Shown here piece by piece: positions 58,901 through 64,000 of a stretch of 64,000 nt of DNA (position 1 is its first letter; every line of letters begins with the position of its first letter). The stretch comes from Edaphochlamys debaryana. Lineage: Eukaryota > Chlorophyta > Chlorophyceae > Chlamydomonadales. The position numbers were made by a program, and so were the translations under genes. Below the pieces are notes generated by a model. It saw nothing but the letters and a program-made list of their open reading frames with translations. It did not search any database and was not told where the DNA came from. The stretch spans positions 558,001 through 622,000 of the forward strand of contig JAEHOE010000022.1 of assembly GCA_016858145.1 (NCBI GenBank). The letters are read 5' to 3'.

Positions 58901-59001
58901 AGGGGTACTCGAGTGGGGCGGCGTCGTCTGAGATACAGCCGCCGCCTGCTTCGGGGTCCGGGGGGCCGGAGGGGTCACGTGGACGCGCAAACGGAGCCTA
59001 G
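40911..59001 (+). CDS. Four-domain voltage-gated cation channel alpha subunit (CaV/NaV family), atypical SESE filter
   Basis: Forty-one exons join in phase to 2,733 residues, starting MPGKLAALNEEQD (in-frame stop at 40896) and ending SRGRANGA at 59001. Four 6-TM repeats each have an Arg-rich S4: AIRTIRALRPLR, VLRAFRLLRVFRLAR, MLRVLRALRALRPLR and VLRVLRVVRVLRLIR. The II-III linker is about 750 residues of low complexity. After domain IV come a CaV-type pre-IQ EF-hand-like segment and an IQ-like motif, then a disordered tail. This architecture is that of CaV1/2-type alpha1 subunits, which in algae include ciliary Ca2+ channels. The pore loops read TLSAW, TGENW, TLSLW and TGESW, so the EEEE ring is S-E-S-E; ion selectivity therefore cannot be assumed to be Ca2+. 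Most introns are GT-AG; the one after 55806 must use GC. Exon details are given under the domain entries. Confidence 0.9.
41016..42948 (+). other. Large first intron of the channel gene
   Basis: A 1.9-kb intron between MPGKL...ADAYE and the exon starting ALAAPYPERSC. It is much longer than the other introns, very GC-rich in the 41,400-42,500 stretch, and contains a 17-bp direct repeat (CCGGTGTTGCCATCCGG at 41593 and 41629). CaV proteins have a similar short N-terminus before S1, so no missing exon is required. It may carry regulatory sequence. Confidence 0.6.
43838..43879 (+). other. Candidate 42-bp cassette exon derived from the S4 exon end
   Basis: Inside the intron after exon 43610-43743, a CAG acceptor (43835-43837) and a GTGCGG donor (43880) enclose 42 bases with no stop, phase 0 on both sides, coding CCRGLRYTRVGGMK. 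Its last 20 bases with the donor differ by one base from the real exon end. The polypyrimidine tract before it is weak. Confidence 0.4.
44773..44822 (+). repeat. (GGTT)n intronic microsatellite
   Basis: About twelve GGTT/GGCT units in the channel intron after exon 44555-44763. It is complementary to the AACC-type tract at 56461-56504 in the same transcript. Confidence 0.85.
45529..48700 (+). other. Channel domain II (residues ~387-770)
   Basis: Exons 45529-45834, 46011-46093, 46300-46360, 46434-46535, 46653-46694, 46885-46964, 47250-47411, 47656-47764, 47993-48081, 48410-48492 and the start of 48630-50981. S1 is ALLIVANTVIMCINW, S2 YALTIYFLIEMIVKL, S3 NVFDFIVVVVSVVE, S4 SVLRAFRLLRVFRLARSW and S5 SLMLVLLMLLFLFIAALVGM. 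The extracellular turret has eight or more Cys, probably disulphide-linked. The filter QLLTGENW keeps the Glu (codon 48074-48076, residue 729). An intron splits the filter Trp codon (TG|G). S6 is FISIIVIGN-YLVFNLFIAILL. The acceptor before 46011 is AAG, less common than CAG. Confidence 0.88.
48700..50981 (+). other. Channel II-III linker, one long low-complexity exon
   Basis: Most of the 2,352-bp exon 48630-50981 codes about 750 residues between domain II S6 and domain III. It is rich in Gly, Ser, Ala, Pro and Arg, with a Lys/Ser/Gly block (SGSKSGTKSG) near its start. Two copies of G-M-[KR]-L-Y-D-N-P lie at 49388-49414 and 49481-49507. A basic stretch, VMRSISSVRRSKLQVPGSP, lies near 50690. 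CaV II-III linkers carry trafficking and partner-binding sites. This one has no recognisable domain and no synprint similarity that I can see. Confidence 0.75.
51151..53591 (+). other. Channel domain III (residues ~1543-1890)
   Basis: Exons 51151-51231, 51461-51573, 51731-51985, 52156-52239, 52398-52570, 52782-52842, 53054-53227 and 53490-53591. S1 spans HHPVFDGLILLTIAASCVCL, S2 is YVFIAIFTIEAAMKIV, S3 NVLDFAIVLLGYVLVIIDAV and S4 MLRVLRALRALRPLRAASKF. S5 is VNVALVCLLFFLIFAILSVNL. The filter segment after IAMLTLFQ reads VSTLSLWVDI: the residue aligned with the CaV Glu is Ser (codon 53066-53068, residue 1803). S6 is VFFILFIIICTFFVLNLFVG. The exon at 53490 (FTEMQEATDRGGLLLTHRQA) matches the conserved III-IV linker start of CaV proteins. 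Confidence 0.88.
55984..56004 (+). other. 21-bp microexon encoding the domain IV selectivity filter
   Basis: Flanked by CAG (55981-55983) and GTGAGC (56005). It contributes ATG ATC ACT GGG GAG TCA plus split codons, i.e. MITGES within R-MITGES-W. Skipping it keeps the reading frame (21 bp) but deletes the whole filter, leaving a closed or altered pore. Confidence 0.85.
56461..56504 (+). repeat. (CCAA)n intronic tract
   Basis: Imperfect AACC/CCAA units in the channel intron before exon 56524. The strand is complementary to the GGTT tract at 44773-44822 of the same pre-mRNA. Confidence 0.8.
57001..57013 (+). pseudogene. Duplicated 3' splice site and exon start upstream of the real channel exon
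   Basis: GACCGCAG|ACCGAGCACGATGCCGAC repeats the acceptor and first bases of the true exon at 57114. The surrounding intron (CCTCCCGAGCCTCGCCC, GCTTCCACCGCCCCTTCACA, ACTGCCAATGCC) is duplicated as well, giving a tandem unit of about 113-136 bp. Used as an acceptor, the first copy would read on in a wrong frame, so 57114 is the functional one. Confidence 0.7.
57114..59001 (+). other. Channel C-terminal region: EF-hand-like, IQ-like motif and disordered tail
   Basis: Exons 57114-57341, 57478-57591 and 57700-59001. The first (VALDSFVAAWAHRD, then PAVVMETLPPLG) aligns with the CaV EF-hand/pre-IQ segment (LDEF...W, RRIQPPLG). The second (VSFIEVLHSLAGSV) matches the next CaV block (FNATLFALVRTAL). 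The third opens with VRAAVRGFLLRYQHR, an IQ-type motif (I/V-x4-RG-x3-R) with Ala in place of Gln, a probable calmodulin site. The remaining ~380 residues are disordered, with an (LG)n run (about 57913-57945) and three TPDRK/TPDRR units (58009-58053). Confidence 0.8.
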
Positions 59002-59476
59002 GTGCTCTCCAAAGGTAGGGGGGTGGACTGATGGACTGTCTCGATCCGTGGGGCGGCCACACGCGTTGTGATAGACCTGGCGGCTCAGGTAATCAAGCAC
59101 GTTGAAAAGGAGAATGACTGAGAGTGCATTGATAAATGCTACGACAACGAATGGCGTGCGGTGAACGAAATATTGCATTGTGTGGACGCAAGCTGTATCG
59201 GTGCATCAGGAATCCTGGGTGGGAGGCTGATGATGTTGCACTGCTGTGAATCTTGCTTCGGGAGCTATATGCACGTGGCAATCACGTGCCTCGCTCGCTC
59301 GCTCAGTCGGGGTTTGTAGTTCTCTAGGGATGTGGGTGAATAGGAGTGACTGGAAGCTAGGAACCGCGTTGTGGAGAGCCAGGAAGTGGAGGTCAGGCCG
59401 TTGCTTCTTGCTTGGTATCCAGCCGTACTGCGTGCCGCTTGGGACGTGCAGCAAGGCCAGTTGCACGTCCCATATG

Positions 59477-59481
59477 TGTAA
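59477..59481 (+). promoter_or_regulatory. Putative poly(A) signal TGTAA of the channel gene
   Basis: TGTAA 476 bp after the stop codon; a second TGTAA-like word lies about 35 bp further on. Confidence 0.4.
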
Positions 59482-60558
59482 TGATCGTGGATTCGCGGGC
59501 AAGCTGTTGTAAGCTGTTGCTTAGCTCCCGGGAGGCGCAATAGAGGAGCCGGCCGTGGCCCCAAAGGACCGCAGAGGGGTGAGACGAGATCAGCAAAGGC
59601 TGCAAGGCGGCGGCCCCAGCGGGCTGAGCCCGGCCCGTGGTGAACCCCGTGTGCCCGTCCACACAGCTTGAGGCGCAAAGACCCCAGACTACCAGGTTGC
59701 GCGGTGGCAGCTACCAAGGACGGCCGTCTTACAGATCTTAATCCTCGAGAACGAAATGTGCCCAGAGTGCTTGGGCACACAATCCCACGCGGCCGGGACT
59801 GAGTCCTGTCCTCGGAGTCCCCTGGTCCAACCGCAAGCACGCCCGTAAGACCACACAGCGCCGAGATCCCATCACTCCACCAACGGCCCTGCCTAACAAC
59901 ACGGGTCACGGCAACAAACAACCACGCCACTCACACGGCGTGGCACTGCACCGATACAACACTGTACTCCACGTGCCCCCGCTGCTCGATCACATTTGCA
60001 TTTATTCAAGTCCCCGCAGCAACCTGCCTTCTTTCATTCCAAATCCCTGGACACCAGGGAGTCAGCTGAATCACGGGAACACATCCCGCGGCCGACGCGC
60101 CAGGCTCCTCAGGCCTCACTGCCGCACGGCCAACACGCCTACCAGCTTAGAAACATCCCAATTACGCTTTGGGTGAACTGTGGTACAGGGAAGTAAGATG
60201 TACGCCTGCCTACCTCAGAGACCAACAGGTCTCCTAGAGGACCTGGAGTTGGCCAGCAATTCACGAGTTACGATACACAAGGCCCAATGCATGTGCTCTT
60301 GCTTCCTGCCTCGCCAGCCTTGCAACTGAATGTTAGTAGTACGCTAGTCGACAAGCGGGCGCCCCCACGGGGGCGGAAAACCAGGGCTGAGCCAGGGCAG
60401 CCCCCCACCCCGTGCAGCCGTGCAGGCCCAGCCCCCGTGCAGCTAGTCGGAAATATGTACCAGTATCAACAATCCCGCAGCCGCCGCAATGGGGTCCAGG
60501 GAACATAACGCCCTCACAAGTATCCCGTCCAGGCGGGGCTCCTGCTCCAGCGAGCGAG

Positions 60559-60563
60559 TTACA
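60559..60563 (-). promoter_or_regulatory. Putative poly(A) signal TGTAA of the sulfatase gene
   Basis: TTACA on the plus strand, i.e. TGTAA on the minus strand, 275 bp after the stop codon. Confidence 0.4.
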
Positions 60564-60837
60564 GCGCCCGCTGCAATTGCTGCAATCCTGCCCGTCCACA
60601 GCAGATCAGCGCTGCCAAATTGTAGTACGTACACAGCGGAAGCGTGCAGAACAAGACGACAGGTCATCACAGGCCACGTGCAGCGCAGTGCTTCTCTCAA
60701 GTCCTCCACATCCACGTATTGGGAGGCCAGTGCCCGCCCGCCGCAATAACGCCCGTCGACAGCACAGCTAGCTAGTCCCCGGCAGTCGTCTCGGCAAGCG
60801 CACAGTGCACAGTCTCCTGTCACAAGTGCTTGCTTGC

Positions 60838-63800
60838 CTAAGCGAGGTATATGTCATAGTTCTCAAACAGCTTGCCAATGTCGAGATCGAGCACCTCCTG
60901 AGGCACCGGCCGGGCGTGCTTCTCCACGTCAGCAATGAAGACGGTTTTTGCGGCCGAGGCCACCTCGGCGGCGTTGTTGTTGTTGGAGGCGCCGGAGGAG
61001 GTGCCGGCGGCGGCGTTGGAGGCGGCGGCGGCGGCGCCGCTGGCCAGGTCGCGGCGGCGGCCGTTGGCGGCGGCGGCGTCGATCTGTGCCCGGAACTGGG
61101 ACACCTCGTTGTCCTTGGCCTGGGGTGATTGAATCCAGGGTTGAGGTGGGATCAGGTGGATTAAGCGGAAATACGGGATGCATGGGATCAGGTGCGGCTA
61201 AAGACAGCAGCAGCAGGACGAGGGGCGCGAGGTGCCGGTACTGCAGGGGCGCTTGACTACCGGTATTGGGCCGGACACTCTCTGAGGGTACTTCCGCGTT
61301 TTTACGCAAGCATCGCCGTACCTGGTACGGCAGGCAATCAATGAACCTGAACGGCGTGATGTCATCGTACACGGAGTCGTACTTGCCCTGCAGGGCCTGG
61401 GCACCTCGCCGCTCGGGTGGAGGACCTGAACAGGGACAGAGGAGAGACTCCAGTCAATACTGGATTACCGTACTTTACGTGGCCCCGACAGATGCACAGT
61501 GCAGCAGGGCCGGGGTGGGGGTGGGGTGGGGGGCCGGGGAGGCGGGGTCCCACACAGTGGGTCAAGAAGGGCCAGCCTCGCCCAGTTCACCGTTCACTGT
61601 GCGAGTGCTAGGATCCGACCCCCAACCATAGTACGGTAACTAGAGGGACTGCAGGGACCCCGAGTCAGGCCCCGCCGGGTCCGGGCGGGACCGACCCAGG
61701 CCCACCCACCTTCCATGGGTTGGAGCACGACTCCCCGCGGCACACCGCCAGTACCGCCAGCAGCCCCTCCAGGCGGGAGCGCACGCGCTTATCAGCCTTG
61801 GAGGAGATGTTGCGCAGCTCACCGCGGTCATCCGACAGGTCGTACAGCTCGCGCTCGTCTGTTAGTAAGGGATGAGTCAGCCATGGGTGACTGATGTGGG
61901 AGGTGAGGGGCCGCGCGTACATGCCAAAATTCTAGCTTGCCGTGCTTAGGCGCTCGACTGGCTCGCTCGGTGGGGCAGGACCGCCTTCCCGCCCTTCCGC
62001 CGCCCCCGCTGGTGCTGACTGCCTGAGGCCCCGTCATGCATCATCCCTTTGCTGACGATGCTGCCGGTGCTCACTGGTGCAGGAGGCGATCAGCTTCCAG
62101 TCCCGGTTCTTGGCCTCGTCGTGAACGCGCACCGCCTGCGGATCGGGGTGCAAGCAGAGGGGCACAGTTGATGCAGGGCTGGACGGAAGTGCAACCGCAA
62201 GGATAGGGTCTGCGCCGGTGCGCTCTTACGATGCGTCTTCAGATCTGGTTCTTACTGTCGTCGACACCCGCCTCCCACAGCCGCACCTTCCATGCATGTG
62301 TTGTTGTCGAAGTTGGGGAGGTGGTGCAGCAGCTCTTCGGTCCTGGGGGCGGAGACGAGGGAAGCGGGAGAGGGGTGAGCAAGGGGGTGACACTCGGCAG
62401 GCGGACTGCGATGGGGCGCGCAGTGCCCAGAACAGGGGGGGCAGGGGCGGCCGCCCACCCTCGCCCCAACCCCCAAGCCCCTACCCACCAGCGGCCCCAG
62501 AACTCGGCTTGGAACCTGCACGCAGAGGCGGAGGCGGAGGCGGGGGAGGGGCACGGGCAAGGAATCATCCAAGCGGGATGATTAGCAAACAGGTCAAAGA
62601 CGCGGAAGGCGGGCGTGGGCCTCGAGTGCAGGATGCGATGGTTACAGCAGGAACCGCCTCCAGAAGGGGATGTATGTCAGGGGTTGTGCAGGGGAGTGCA
62701 GGCCCGTGTAGGACAGGGCCGGACAGCTCGTACCCTTCCTGCTCAGCCGCATGCCCCTCTCCCCCGCTCGCTGCTCCGATTGCGCGCCACCCACTGGTTG
62801 CGGTAGTACTTGGGGCGGGGGTAGTCGGCGCGCAGCGTGCCGTCATCGTTGTCGTACTGTACGGTGGTGTGCACGCACGTGCGGGAGGGCAAGCACGAGT
62901 GGAGGGCGCTGACATCAAATCCATGCTGCCACCACACCGCATGCGGTGGTCATTCTACATGAATTCCCAACGCATACGTGCCCACACGAGCCCATCCCCC
63001 CACTCACAATGCCCAGGGGAGTACTCCCCGGCACTAGTGCCGTCCAGCTCCTTGCCCGCCAGCTGCTTGCCGGCGCCCGCCAGGGTCAGGACGGTGGGCG
63101 CGAAGTCCACGTGGAGGCCGACCTGGAGGTTGGTGGGCGGGCGGTTGGCGGTTGGGGTGATGACAGCGCAAGAGGGTGCCCTTCCTGCTCTGCCACTTTC
63201 CATGCCGCCCCAGTGCGCGGGCCCCTCAGAAGCTCCCCAACCGCTGCCCACTGGGCCCGTCTTGGCCCGCACTGGGCCCCGCCTTGCCGTACCTTGTGGT
63301 TCTCCGGCTTGTCGCTCTTGGAGGCCTTGATGCCAGGGCCGCGGATCAGGAAGGGCACGCGGATATCCTCCTCGTACGGCAGCACCTTGCCCGCGCCGAA
63401 GCGGTGGGTGGCAACCTGAGGGGAGGGGTGGGATGGAGTTTTGTGCTTAGCGTGGAGTGCGTGGGCCCGTGGAGGGAGTGGGCGGGTTGGCGGGCGTGGG
63501 TTGGGTTGGCGGGAGGCTACCGAGCGGGTGCCTCAGGTGCCGATGGGACGACGAGCCGGCACCCGTATGCATGACTAAGCGCTTAGTCGGCAGCCAATCT
63601 CACGTGGTATCCGTTGTCGGCGGTGAAGATTACGTAGGTGTTGTCCAGGGTGCCGGTCTCGTTGAGCACATCGACTGACGGGGGATGGAGATGGAGAGGA
63701 GTGGGTTGGGATTACACAGAGTGTTCTCGCTATTTGAGCCCCTCTTACAAAGCACAGAGCCGGGATGTCCAACTATTGGCTTGCAGGATGCAGTCCTTGA

Positions 63801-64000
63801 GGGCTTCGCTGGAAGGGTTGCCGCACTGGGCCTGATCAACTGCCCCCGAATCACACACAGCCCCATCAAGCTTGACCCCCAGGCCTCTCCCCTTTCCCTT
63901 AGCACCCAGAAGCCAGGCAGGTACATCACTTTGGCCCTCTGGCCCTGGCCCGCCGCCTCTCATTCCTGCCCCCACGCCCCTCCTCGTCCCTTTCCCCTGC
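60838..64000 (-). CDS. Arylsulfatase, 3' part (N-terminal half beyond the window)
   Basis: Minus-strand exons: 63674-63604, 63415-63293, one starting 63122, 62925-62795, 62515-62489 (27 bp), 62342-62279, 62135-62075, 61858-61706, 61425-61322 and 61119-60838. Sulfatase landmarks in order are TYVIFTADNGYH (metal-site Asp-Asn), then THRFGAGKVLPYEEDIRVPF with LIRGPGI, VGLHVDFAPTVLTLAGAGK, EFWGRW, DWKLIASC and ERELYDLSDD. The CxPxR formylglycine site would lie upstream of base 64000 and is not visible. Volvocine arylsulfatases are secreted to the periplasm and release sulfate from aromatic or matrix sulfate esters, typically under sulfur starvation. Two junctions (near 63010 and 63700) and any exon at 63745-63835 (AQCGNPSSEALKDCIL) remain unresolved. 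The last exon adds a 93-residue Ala/Asn-rich C-terminus ending FENYDIYLA. Confidence 0.82.

Larger units (their letters stand above)
59002..60837. other. Convergent intergenic region, no supported gene
   Basis: About 1.8 kb between the channel stop (59001) and the sulfatase stop (60838, minus). Contains both 3' UTRs with candidate TGTAA signals. The longest open frames (e.g. minus 59265-59930) show no domain. Confidence 0.55.

Overview
The window looks like nuclear DNA of a chlamydomonadalean green alga (Chlamydomonas/Volvox group). It is very GC-rich, its genes have many short introns with GTGAGN/GTGCGN donors and pyrimidine-CAG acceptors, and TGTAA-type poly(A) signals can be found downstream of most stops. 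The gene content fits too: an OPR-repeat organelle RNA-binding protein, a hydroxyproline-rich wall-type glycoprotein, an arylsulfatase, a four-domain voltage-gated Ca2+-channel-type protein and a TPPP/p25-alpha-like coiled-coil protein. No bacterial-type genes, CRISPR arrays or rRNA genes were seen. Most long open frames here are antisense or out-of-frame shadows caused by the GC bias. Gene models were built by hand from splice consensus and reading-frame continuity.

Layout. (1) 117-9890, minus: a long p25-alpha-like, coiled-coil protein with a degenerate RNPI repeat; both ends are open. (2) 9891-13443: gene-poor, with two ~170-bp direct repeats around a possible decayed element and a tRNA-like B box. 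(3) 13444-16021, minus: NAT8-like membrane acetyltransferase with a huge Ala/Pro/Glu insertion. (4) 17141-21870, plus: OPR protein, divergent from (3). (5) 24181-26891, plus: F-box/LRR protein with an acidic insert. (6) 28877-~33188, minus: polyproline type I membrane glycoprotein. (7) ~34491-39839, plus: NhaD-type Na+/H+ antiporter. (8) 40911-59001, plus: 41-exon, ~2,733-residue CaV/NaV-family channel. (9) 60838->64000, minus: arylsulfatase, with the N-terminal catalytic half off the window.

The genes do not form a pathway. Two neighbours are ion transporters in tandem (antiporter, then channel). The wall glycoprotein and sulfatase belong to the extracellular matrix/periplasm. The OPR protein, and probably the antiporter, act in organelles.

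The most unusual observation is the channel. Its four pore loops read S-E-S-E at the selectivity-filter position instead of EEEE. Introns interrupt the filter Trp codon at the same place and phase in domains II and IV only, and a 21-bp microexon carries the domain IV filter. The window also has several short partial duplications of exon edges (one forms a plausible 14-residue cassette exon), a cluster of GC-AG introns, and a recurring TGCCGTAC word next to 3' splice sites.
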